41,416 nt of DNA from Simkania sp. (lineage in GTDB: Bacteria; Chlamydiota; Chlamydiia; Chlamydiales; Rhabdochlamydiaceae), in the NCBI GenBank assembly GCA_018333475.1, contig JAGXTH010000024.1, positions 1-41,416 of the forward strand, given 5' to 3'. Below the pieces are notes generated by a model. The model had not been told where the DNA came from, ran no database searches, and saw only the letters and a list, made by a program, of their open reading frames with translations. This document shows positions 17,192 through 24,691 of the stretch, piece after piece. The position numbers and the translations under genes are program-made. Position 1 is the stretch's first letter, and each line of letters starts with the position of its first letter.

Positions 17192-18438
17192 CGATAACCT
17201 TGATCCTAATCCTGGTATTATTTGTCGCTTTTTCAGCGTTTTTTTCTGCTTCAGAAACGTCGATGTTTTCTCTTTCTTCTATGCAGGTAAAAGCCTACGG
17301 ACAAAGTGACCATGCGCGTAAAAAACTTGTTGCCTCACTTTTGCAAAGACCAGCAGATCTTCTTGTCACTCTTCTTTTGCTAAACACTGTTATTAATATT
17401 CTCATACAAAACGTGGTCTCTTCTCTGTTAGGTGAGGATTCTGATTGGACTCTTAACGTAGGCATTCCTCTTGCAATTACATTGATTTTTGGTGAGGTAA
17501 TTCCTAAATCTATTGGAGTGTACGATAATGAGAGAATTTCTCAAGCATCGGCTGGAACAATCAAACTGTTTGAGAAGATTTTTTACCCGATACGTTTTGC
17601 ACTCACTAAAATCACCCATTGGGTAACACCTTGGGAATTTTTCTTTTTGAAAAGGCAAGAGCAGGTTTCTATTGAAGAATTACGGCATGCTCTAAAGACG
17701 TCTCATGCCGAAGGCGTATTAAGTCATGATGAGTTGGAGTTGGTTCGGGGATATTTAAATTTGGAAGATGCTAGTACCAAGGAGTTGATGAGGCCCAGAG
17801 AAGAAGTTCTCATTTACGATTTGGATGAACCTCTAGAAAAACTAGTCTATCTTTTTGTGGATCAAGAGTGTTCTAGGATTCCTATCTGTAAAGGGGGCTT
17901 AGACCAGGTGATCGGTATCATGGATGCCACTACATTTTTTCTTTATCGAGGGAGTATTCATGGGGAAAAAGAGCTGGTTTCCTTGATTAAAAAACCATTT
18001 TTTGTTCCAGAAAGTCTTCCTGCGAGATCACTTCTTAGGAAATTTTACGAACGTAAGGAATCTCTTGCCCTTATCGTGGATGAATATAGTTCTATTTCAG
18101 GCCTGATCACTCTTGAAGATCTTGTAGAGACTGTCATTGGAGAAATCTCCGACAGACGTGATGAAAAACAACGATTTACAAGATCAGGACAAGATACTCT
18201 CATTGCTAGCGGAAAGATGGAGCTAGCGGAGATAGAAAAGATTTTTGGTGTTGCATTGGAGAGTCGTAGCAACATGATTACGATTGGAGGGTGGTTGACG
18301 GAACAGATGGGAGATATTCCAAAAAACGGTGCAAAATTCAGTAGTCAAGGTTTGTATTTCCACATCTTAGCTTCTGAACCTAACCGAGTGCGAAGGGTAT
18401 ATATTCGTCATCTAAAATCTGGTGAGAAGGTTTTGTAA
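17188..18438 (+). CDS. CNNM/CorC-type membrane protein with CBS pair
   Basis: A 416-residue protein with three parts: a DUF21/CNNM membrane domain (about residues 1-170, opening with SAFFSASETSMFSLSS), a CBS-domain pair (about 195-330, including TKELMRPREEV and LALIVDEYSSISGLITLEDLVETVIGEI) and a CorC/HlyC C-terminal domain (about 345-410). The family is associated with Mg2+/cation efflux or regulation; the ion here is unknown. It starts at GTG overlapping the previous stop and is immediately followed by a paralogue. Chlamydia carries a comparable tandem pair (CT257/CT256, from memory). Confidence 0.88.
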   Translation: MTITLILILVLFVAFSAFFSASETSMFSLSSMQVKAYGQSDHARKKLVASLLQRPADLLVTLLLLNTVINILIQNVVSSLLGEDSDWTLNVGIPLAITLIFGEVIPKSIGVYDNERISQASAGTIKLFEKIFYPIRFALTKITHWVTPWEFFFLKRQEQVSIEELRHALKTSHAEGVLSHDELELVRGYLNLEDASTKELMRPREEVLIYDLDEPLEKLVYLFVDQECSRIPICKGGLDQVIGIMDATTFFLYRGSIHGEKELVSLIKKPFFVPESLPARSLLRKFYERKESLALIVDEYSSISGLITLEDLVETVIGEISDRRDEKQRFTRSGQDTLIASGKMELAEIEKIFGVALESRSNMITIGGWLTEQMGDIPKNGAKFSSQGLYFHILASEPNRVRRVYIRHLKSGEKVL

Positions 18439-19679
18439 TGGTTACCTGGAAGACCTTGCTATTATTTACTTTTCTTTGCCTAGTGGTTCAGGCTTTTTTC
18501 ACTATGGTTGAGATGGCTTGCGTCTCCTTTAATAAGGTTCGCCTAGAGTACTTTGTTAGCCGCAATAACAGACGTGCCATATGGTTAAGTCGATTAATTT
18601 CTCGCCCTTCCTTCCTTTTTGGCGCCTCGATGCTGGGCGTCAATACAGCCATGTTACTTGGTTCAGAATGCGCTAGACGGCTATACAATGCTTTTGGCTT
18701 AAGTCCAGATTGGGCAGCTTTAACACAAATCATTCTTGTCGTTATTTTTGCAGAGATAGCTCCTATGTTTGCTGGGAGAAGATTTGCTGAACATGCAGCA
18801 ATGATTGGTGTACCGATTTTGTATACATTCTCCGTTCTTGCTAAACCAATCATTTGGTTTTTTAATGGACTGAGTTTGCTCGTCAATCGTTTAATGAAAG
18901 CCCCACAGGAAGTAGAATTATTTTTAAATCGAGAAGAGTTACAGAAAGCCATAGAAGAACGCGATGAATCCATTGCTGTAGGTGTTGAACCAAAAGAATT
19001 TGATACGGTCATTGCTAATATTTTTTCTCTCAAGACCAAAAGTGCAGCAGAACTCATGCAGCCTCTTGCAAGTGTACCTTGTGTGTCCTCTTCTTGTACT
19101 GTAGGCGAAATGCAAGCTCTGCTTTCTTCTCAATCCGTGGCATTTCTTCCTATGTATCATCGTAACTCCAGCGATGTGATAGCTATTGCCTATCCACGTG
19201 ATTTTTTACGAGCTGAGCAACAGACTAAAATCCGAGAACTAGCTCGTCCACCCTGGTTTATCGTAAAAACTACATCCATTTTAGAAATTCTAAAGCAATT
19301 TCGTCGGAATAACCAAATTGTCTCTGTAGTGCTTGATCAGGCAGGGCAGGCTGTGGGTATTTTAACACTGGATGAAATCATCGATGAAATTTTTGGGCAA
19401 ACAGATGCGTGGCTTTCTCTTGATAGTGCTCCAGATCTTCCTTCGCAAGTGGTTGTCGATCGTAGTTTTACAGGGGATGTTTTACTGTCAGAACTAAGGG
19501 ATGTTTACCACATTGACCTCCAGTATCAAAACGCTACGACTCTGGAAGAGCTATGTGAGATATTATTAGGACATGCGCCAGCAAAAGGTGATACCCTTAG
19601 GATAGGAGATTATGAGTTAACTATAGAGGAAGCTCCATTGATTGGTTCTTCTATGATCTCTATTCAGACAATTTCCTAA
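18438..19679 (+). CDS. Second CNNM/CorC-type membrane protein
   Basis: A 413-residue paralogue of the preceding gene with the same order: a DUF21 membrane domain (opening FFTMVEMACVSFNKVRLEYF), a CBS pair (AAELMQPLASVPCV; IVSVVLDQAGQAVGILTLDEIIDEIFG) and a CorC/HlyC tail. The second CBS motif is well kept, while the first is more divergent than in the neighbour. Its ATG follows the upstream stop directly, so the two are coupled and may act as a heteromer (inference). Confidence 0.87.
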   Translation: MVTWKTLLLFTFLCLVVQAFFTMVEMACVSFNKVRLEYFVSRNNRRAIWLSRLISRPSFLFGASMLGVNTAMLLGSECARRLYNAFGLSPDWAALTQIILVVIFAEIAPMFAGRRFAEHAAMIGVPILYTFSVLAKPIIWFFNGLSLLVNRLMKAPQEVELFLNREELQKAIEERDESIAVGVEPKEFDTVIANIFSLKTKSAAELMQPLASVPCVSSSCTVGEMQALLSSQSVAFLPMYHRNSSDVIAIAYPRDFLRAEQQTKIRELARPPWFIVKTTSILEILKQFRRNNQIVSVVLDQAGQAVGILTLDEIIDEIFGQTDAWLSLDSAPDLPSQVVVDRSFTGDVLLSELRDVYHIDLQYQNATTLEELCEILLGHAPAKGDTLRIGDYELTIEEAPLIGSSMISIQTIS

Positions 19680-19746
19680 TCCGCTCAAAAAGATTCAAAA
19701 TAACCTCAAAAAGCGATCTCTTTAGAAAGAAGCCCCTCTAGGAAAC

Positions 19747-21444
19747 TTAAGTAGCTGAGGTAATCGCTTGAATATCCCCACGTAAGCTGTCAGAGTTTAT
19801 ATCAAATGTGGGGTCTTGGTCTGGAAGTAAAGGAAACTTTAGCAGCTTCTGTTTACTCTCTTTTGTCAACGAACTTATTTCTGCTTCTATCAGGTATTTA
19901 TGTTGGAAGTGCCAAAGTGCCCGCGCTATGGAACCAAGAGCAATAGAGTTAAAACTATAGTTAGTTCTGATGCATGTACAAAATCGGTGTGTGGCCTCTG
20001 CTAATAGAGGATCTTCCAAAAATGGCAAGATCTTAGTCATCCTCTCGGTAAGATCACTTGTATGATCTGTGCATATAGTTAAGAAAGCTTCTAGTTGTAA
20101 TGAACATTCCCGGGCAATACGAAGTTGTTCTTTGTAAAAACGATTCTTATGTGCCCAGGGTTCATAGATATACAGGGGGGTTTTACCGCCAGCTGCAGAG
20201 ATTGCTTCTCCAGCTGAATGATCTCCTGTGCATAAATACCCGTCCGCAGCAAGTTGCAAACATTTGATGTCGTCGGGATCAAGATATTCATAAAGGAGGA
20301 TGGTCAGTTCACGTCCAGATCCCAACGTGGTTTCAGCTATAGTATCCGTAGTGATATCGATAACACGAATAGTTTGATAACCATGTGTATGCAGAAATCG
20401 TTTAAGCTCATTTCCCAATATAATGTCGTTAAAGAACCTTACTGGGTATTTGCAATAGATCTCTTCTGTTTTTTCAGTGGTCGCCTGTATGCCATGTTGA
20501 TTGAGTAGAAGAAGCAGACTTCTTTGTTTCTCACGTGCTGCGCATATAATAAAATTTTGCCAGGATTCTATATAGTGGGCATAACCAAAATAGATCGAGT
20601 ATTGATCACTATCAGGATACGAGTCAGTATCTTCGCAATGCAAAGTTGTGTAAATTTTATTTTTTAAGATGGGGTTCTGTAGGTTTTGAAGGGAAGAAAG
20701 GCGATCTATATGCAAAGAAGCTTGTTTGCGAGATTCATCAATAAGAATTCCGGTTCCTGGCGTCAATCCCATAGAGCGTACAGTGTTTTTGATAGAGGAG
20801 TGACTGGGAAAGAGGTATGAATAACGTGTATGTAATGACCATGTCGGATTGTCTAGGCAAGAGTTTTTTATATTTTCTAAATGAGATGTCTTTTCAATGC
20901 TATTTTCACAAAAATCCCATCGCGGTCCTTGTAGATTGATGGCCAATTTTGCACATAAATGGGCTGTATTTATGGAGCACTGAACAGGTCCGCATATCAA
21001 CAAGTGGGTAGAGAGTAGATCAGGAGGGGGTGATTCCTTGTCGAGATCGATAATTGTGACATTAGAGCGACTCTGTTCATGTAAAAAATAAGAAAAAAAG
21101 GGGGGAGGGGGAGTGAATTGTAGCTGATTTTTTTCAAGTAAATAAGTGTTATTGTATCCCCATACAAACTGTAATTTGGGATGTTTCCGAAAGATCTCAT
21201 TGATGATCTTTGCAGCTGCAGCAAAGTCTCCAAGGCCTCCTTGAATGATTGTGTATACATAGACCCTTTGAACTCTTATAGGGAAGCGATCTAATTCGAG
21301 ATACAATTGCTCGATGTGCTGTAAAAACTTGAGATAGTGCATTGGACGAGATGCTTGAGATTCCGCACTTTCTACAGGTGTTGTAAAAGCTTGCAAAGAG
21401 CCTGTACTATAGTGTTCTGATAGAGTCTTTTGTACGGAAGCCAT
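19747..21444 (-). CDS. Large orphan protein, possibly GT-B glycosyltransferase-like
   Basis: A 565-residue soluble protein that I do not recognise as a named family. Two features hint at a GT-B fold: an early Gly-rich segment VYTIIQGGLGDFAAAAKII at about residues 64-82, like an N-terminal glycosyltransferase loop, and a late segment GDHSAGEAISAAGGKTPLYI near residues 415-435. The latter resembles the nucleotide-sugar-binding Gly/Glu region. There is no signal peptide or membrane span. The ATG lies 2 bp from a 74 bp palindromic element (21447-21520), so the original 5' end may have been replaced; M35 (MHYLKFLQHIEQ) is an alternative start. The ATG has no clear ribosome binding site. Function is uncertain. 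Confidence 0.65.
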   Translation of the reverse strand: MASVQKTLSEHYSTGSLQAFTTPVESAESQASRPMHYLKFLQHIEQLYLELDRFPIRVQRVYVYTIIQGGLGDFAAAAKIINEIFRKHPKLQFVWGYNNTYLLEKNQLQFTPPPPFFSYFLHEQSRSNVTIIDLDKESPPPDLLSTHLLICGPVQCSINTAHLCAKLAINLQGPRWDFCENSIEKTSHLENIKNSCLDNPTWSLHTRYSYLFPSHSSIKNTVRSMGLTPGTGILIDESRKQASLHIDRLSSLQNLQNPILKNKIYTTLHCEDTDSYPDSDQYSIYFGYAHYIESWQNFIICAAREKQRSLLLLLNQHGIQATTEKTEEIYCKYPVRFFNDIILGNELKRFLHTHGYQTIRVIDITTDTIAETTLGSGRELTILLYEYLDPDDIKCLQLAADGYLCTGDHSAGEAISAAGGKTPLYIYEPWAHKNRFYKEQLRIARECSLQLEAFLTICTDHTSDLTERMTKILPFLEDPLLAEATHRFCTCIRTNYSFNSIALGSIARALWHFQHKYLIEAEISSLTKESKQKLLKFPLLPDQDPTFDINSDSLRGDIQAITSAT

Positions 21445-21446
21445 AA

Positions 21447-21520
21447 GAGCCTGTTTAAAATCTAAAGTTCTGTCGATTTTTGGGTTCTTTTGAGCTGTTT
21501 TTTCGATTTTAAACAGGCTC
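21447..21520. mobile_element. 74 bp MITE-like element B with TAA duplication
   Basis: Perfect terminal inverted repeats of 16 bp (GAGCCTGTTTAAAATC and its complement) flank a T-rich core of about 42 bp. The element is bordered on each side by TAA, consistent with a 3 bp target duplication. Short TNA-type duplications are typical of some IS5-family elements, so this could be a non-autonomous derivative. No transposase lies in the window. It abuts the start codon of the minus-strand orphan gene. Confidence 0.7.
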
Positions 21521-21544
21521 TAAAAGTTTTTGTAAAGCTGTGTA

Positions 21545-23140
21545 TTATGCAGCGCGTGCAGTTGCCCAGGTTCTTTTCCAGGCTTCTACGACTTTAATGA
21601 ATGCATTCATTCCTTTTTTTGGCATAGGGTCTAGCCGTCCGCTGTGGACTTGATAAGCTCCAAATGCTTGGGGTTTCATTCCCATATCCCACTCAAAATT
21701 ATTGCTCAGAGCCCATACGAAGTATCCAAGAAGGTTTTTCTCACCGATTTTTTCTTGCGCTTTTCGTACGGCGTAGAGGGCACGTTGCATGTAACGGAAA
21801 CGCTGAGCTTCATCATGCGTAGAGATGCCATTTTCTGTGACGATGACCGGTGCTCGGAATGCCTTATAGGCTTCTAGAATGGCTTCATAGAGACCTTCTG
21901 GATCTTCGTGGAATGGCATTTGCGTCATTGGCTCGTTGTAATAGCTTGTTGGACCTGTGAGTCCAATAATAGGTCGGACATAGTACTGAAGGCCAACAAA
22001 ATCCGTTTTAGGTTGCAAGTTCTTTTCGACAATATGACAGGAAAAAGGAATCTTGAGTTCAAAAGTTCCTGTTTTGAAAAAATTCATGATGACGTCATTG
22101 ACAAGGCGAGTCAGATATCTTGTCACAGGGAATACAAGCCAATTAGTGGCCGTGAATGAAATGTATTGATGCACAATGCCAATGTGGGCCTTCGGCGCAA
22201 TGTTTTTGAGAGCTTTATAGGCTACACAATGCGCTTTTAAGACACCTTTGAGAAAGTGTCCAGCTCTTGTGAAATTAAAGAATGTTCCAGGGGAAAACAC
22301 GCCGCGGATAAAACGAGAAAGAGCTTCAGTTCCTGGCTCATTGATCGTACAAAAATGTTCAACAAGCGAGTGGCCTTGATACGATCGTGTGAGATAAGGG
22401 AAGATCTTTTTGGCAAATGTAACAAAATGGTGAATGTTTTCTTCGTTTTCAAAACTACCCATTTCATGAAACCATTTGGGTTCTGAAAAATGGTGAAGAG
22501 TAATCACTGGGGTGATCCCGTGATCGCGAAGATACTTGCAAAAGTCCACATACACTTGGAGATTTTTTAGGTTAAATTCACCTTGCTTAGGTTCAATATG
22601 ACTCCATTCTATCGAGAACCGATAGGAATTGACTCCCAGCTTATGCAAACGATCGTAAATCTCCGCACGTCCTTTAGCTGTTTGATAAAGTTGGAATAAA
22701 TTAGCGCTTTCTCCTGATTGATTCTCTTCAGGTAAGTTGGCACGCTCCCAATTTGCCCATTGAGAATTAGGACAATTTTTCGCCCCTGAATCCTGGTAAG
22801 TACATGTAGCAGCTCCAAATAAGAAGTTGGGGTTTCCTTTTCCAGGAGGAGGAGCTTTTTCCAGATTTCCTAAGGATTTCCATAGACGAGAATCTCTTAA
22901 AACTGCTGAGAAGTCTTTAAAAGGATCTTCTGGGCGTTTCCATGAAAAGATGCTGACGGCATAGTCGATCACTTTAGCAGCGCCAGCAAGGCAGCCAGTG
23001 AGGATTCCAGATGGAAGTAAAACAATTGCAGGCAAAACATGCCACACTCGCGACTCTTTGGTGTCTGTAGGAAGGGGTGTAAGATGTTCTTCCAAGGAAA
23101 ACCAAATGGAGTTGTTTACTTCTCTAATTGCTGTGGTCAT
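21545..23140 (-). CDS. GH1 beta-glycosidase with hydrophobic N-terminal extension
   Basis: Family 1 glycoside hydrolase, 531 residues. The catalytic pair is visible: acid/base E268 in CTINEPGTEA and nucleophile E436 in PVIVTENGIS. Other GH1 landmarks are FLFGAATCTYQ, YRFSIEWSHIEP, TLHHFSEPKWF and GYFVWALSNNFEW. Ahead of the barrel is an extension of about 100 residues with a hydrophobic stretch (WHVLPAIVLLPSGILTGCLAGAAKVIDYAVSIFSW split over about residues 33-67) that looks like a membrane hairpin, unusual for GH1. No normal cleavable signal is present. The sugar substrate is unknown; 6-phospho-beta-glucosidase activity would need a PTS partner, which is not seen here. Confidence 0.9.
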   Translation of the reverse strand: MTTAIREVNNSIWFSLEEHLTPLPTDTKESRVWHVLPAIVLLPSGILTGCLAGAAKVIDYAVSIFSWKRPEDPFKDFSAVLRDSRLWKSLGNLEKAPPPGKGNPNFLFGAATCTYQDSGAKNCPNSQWANWERANLPEENQSGESANLFQLYQTAKGRAEIYDRLHKLGVNSYRFSIEWSHIEPKQGEFNLKNLQVYVDFCKYLRDHGITPVITLHHFSEPKWFHEMGSFENEENIHHFVTFAKKIFPYLTRSYQGHSLVEHFCTINEPGTEALSRFIRGVFSPGTFFNFTRAGHFLKGVLKAHCVAYKALKNIAPKAHIGIVHQYISFTATNWLVFPVTRYLTRLVNDVIMNFFKTGTFELKIPFSCHIVEKNLQPKTDFVGLQYYVRPIIGLTGPTSYYNEPMTQMPFHEDPEGLYEAILEAYKAFRAPVIVTENGISTHDEAQRFRYMQRALYAVRKAQEKIGEKNLLGYFVWALSNNFEWDMGMKPQAFGAYQVHSGRLDPMPKKGMNAFIKVVEAWKRTWATARAA

Positions 23141-23228
23141 AAAAATAGATCCAAATGGTTTGTTTTTTCTCTCAAGATCCTGTTAATGGGGTAATTGTAT
23201 TTCAATACGCACTGCGAGTCTATAAGTG

Positions 23229-23257
23229 TTTACAAGTATGATTAAAATAACAATAAT
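23229..23257 (+). promoter_or_regulatory. Possible promoter of the NlpC/P60 gene
   Basis: TTTACA (23229-23234) and AATAAT (23252-23257) are 17 bp apart in the AT-rich divergent region between GH1 and NlpC/P60. Predicted initiation is about 30 bases before the start codon. Confidence 0.4.
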
Positions 23258-23292
23258 GAGAGCATTTCATGTAAAACTTTACTTAGTAATTG

Positions 23293-24081
23293 ATGGTATA
23301 CATGGCAGACAATCTTGATTCTCCTGTGAGGGTAGCTAGAGTTCCTACCCCTCTGTTCAACTCTCCAGATTTACATAAAATATTTACATGGCCACTTCCC
23401 CTTGACGAGCAAAAACTGCTCCGACCTCTTGAGACTGTGTTATTCCCAGGCTCTCTTGTTTCTGTAGCGCAACAGTGCCAGCATCATGTAGTACAGATCG
23501 TCACAGAGGAATATCCAGGAGATAAGCTGTATACAGATTCCCGTTTCCTAGAAGTGTCGAAGAACCTAGAGACTAGAAAAAAAACACTCCCTTCTCTACA
23601 GGAGATTCTTAAAAAGCTTCAATATTGGCCTAAAACGGACTATGTATGGGGTGGAAATTTTTCTAATGGCATTCCTCAATTAGAACAATGGTATCCGATG
23701 CCTAAGGGAATAGATGAGCAAATGCACAATATGTGGTTGTTGATGGGTGTAGATTGTTCAGGGCTTCTTTATGAGGTGACTCAAGGATACACACCGAGAA
23801 ATACTGCGCAGTTGATGCATTTTGGAGACCCTGTATCCATTGAGGGCAAGAGCGATGAAGAGATTATACAAATAGTGCTCCCAGGAGATCTCATTATTTG
23901 GCGAGGACATATGCTTATTGTAGAAGAGGGGGGTACGGTTTTTGAGTCTCGAATTTATGATGGGACAATAAGAACATCATTGGTTCAACGGCTAAAAGAG
24001 ATCAGGCAGACTCGTGAACCTGTCGACGATCCTACCAAAGACCATAAAACCTCTTATGTGGTTAGACGTTGGTATTTCTAA
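23293..24081 (+). CDS. NlpC/P60-family peptidase
   Basis: A protein of about 260 residues with a C-terminal NlpC/P60 cysteine-peptidase domain. The catalytic cysteine lies in LLMGVDCSGLLYEVTQG (about residue 155) and the histidine in LPGDLIIWRGHMLIVEE (about residue 206). YVWGGNFSNGIPQLEQWY is the usual tyrosine/WGG entry segment. The N-terminal half (about 100 residues) resembles an SH3-like region (VALFPGSLVSV-type pattern). Chlamydial homologues cleave peptidoglycan stem peptides. The start is ambiguous: TTG 23290, ATG 23293 or ATG 23302, all without a clear ribosome binding site. No signal peptide is evident. Confidence 0.85.
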   Translation: MVYMADNLDSPVRVARVPTPLFNSPDLHKIFTWPLPLDEQKLLRPLETVLFPGSLVSVAQQCQHHVVQIVTEEYPGDKLYTDSRFLEVSKNLETRKKTLPSLQEILKKLQYWPKTDYVWGGNFSNGIPQLEQWYPMPKGIDEQMHNMWLLMGVDCSGLLYEVTQGYTPRNTAQLMHFGDPVSIEGKSDEEIIQIVLPGDLIIWRGHMLIVEEGGTVFESRIYDGTIRTSLVQRLKEIRQTREPVDDPTKDHKTSYVVRRWYF

Positions 24082-24188
24082 TGCATTAATTATTAGACTT
24101 GTAAAAATTGTTGTAATTAATACTGGTTGTTTGTTAGCATATAGTACATATAGGTTAACATTTAAGATTCTGTTACGGGGCAAATAGT

Positions 24189-24317
24189 ATGAAACATGTA
24201 AACGTTTACAGACAAATGAGGAGCTCGTCTTCTCATGGAGATTCTGATAGCGCGCAAGTTCATCTTAGTGGCTCTGTTTTCTTTTTTTCTTCCAAGGCTT
24301 TCTTTTTTGGGTTCTAA
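24189..24317 (+). CDS. Micro-ORF 1, 42 residues, ends FFFGF
   Basis: MKHVNVYRQMRSSSSHG is the N-terminus; the middle is Ser-rich and the C-terminus is SVFFFSSKAFFFGF. The ribosome binding site is weak (GGGG eight bases before ATG). The last codons and stop lie in a perfect 12 bp inverted repeat (24302-24327). A 24 bp stretch (24299-24322) is identical to 24570-24593 at the end of micro-ORF 2, in the same reading frame relative to the stop. No known family. It could be a small protein or a structured leader RNA. Confidence 0.4.
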   Translation: MKHVNVYRQMRSSSSHGDSDSAQVHLSGSVFFFSSKAFFFGF

Positions 24318-24327
24318 CCCAAAAAAG
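24302..24327. repeat. Perfect palindrome at the stop of micro-ORF 1
   Basis: CTTTTTTGGGTT is followed by CT and then AACCCAAAAAAG. The order (T-run outside on the left, A-run outside on the right) is the reverse of an intrinsic terminator, so I do not call it one. The same core recurs with a shorter stem at 24574-24593. Confidence 0.7.
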
Positions 24328-24384
24328 CTAAGCACCTAATATCACATATACAATTATTACAAACTAAGAGACTGTCAAAGGCGG

Positions 24385-24412
24385 TTGTTGCCCTTTTGAA
24401 TGTGTCTATAAT
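24385..24412 (+). promoter_or_regulatory. Strong sigma70-type promoter of micro-ORF 2
   Basis: TTGTTG (24385-24390) and a perfect TATAAT (24407-24412) are 16 bp apart. Initiation near 24419 would give a leader of about 30 bases carrying AGGAAGG before the ATG at 24448. Confidence 0.6.
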
Positions 24413-24447
24413 TTAATTGCAGTGGTCATCTGTAATAGGAAGGAAAA

Positions 24448-24588
24448 ATGAAGTATTCAGACAGTAAACAAAAAATAAATATTCCCATGGTTTGTTGCCA
24501 TTCTTGCAACAAACACTCTTGCTTATCTACGCATCTCTCTAGTCCTTTCTTTTCGTTTCATTTCTTTGGTTTCTTTTTTGGGTTCTAA
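24448..24588 (+). CDS. Micro-ORF 2, 46 residues, Cys-rich, ends FFFGF
   Basis: It has a strong ribosome binding site (AGGAAGG, 5 bases before ATG) and a good promoter. The sequence contains a cysteine/histidine cluster (MVCCHSCNKHSC) and ends FFSFHFFGFFFGF. The cysteine cluster is encoded by a perfect 9 bp stem-loop (GTTTGTTGC, loop of 7, GCAACAAAC; 24490-24514). Its last 24 bases including the stop match the end of micro-ORF 1. The expression signals are better than for micro-ORF 1. A small protein, a regulatory leader of the operon 100 bp downstream, or a small RNA are all possible. Confidence 0.5.
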   Translation: MKYSDSKQKINIPMVCCHSCNKHSCLSTHLSSPFFSFHFFGFFFGF

Positions 24589-24691
24589 CCCAAGCAAAAC
24601 AATTTAAAATATTTTTTATAACTTTTTAAACAAAACCAGATCGTTTGTTTTGGTTGCTAATGTCAAGTATTTTTTTAAACAAGGAGGTTTT

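Noticed and set aside
19680-19746. Possible hairpin terminator between the CNNM pair and the orphan gene
   Set aside because: Short A-rich and T-rich stretches but no convincing inverted repeat.
24302-24327. Palindrome as an intrinsic terminator
   Set aside because: The T-run is 5' and the A-run 3' of the GC stem, opposite to a terminator on either strand.
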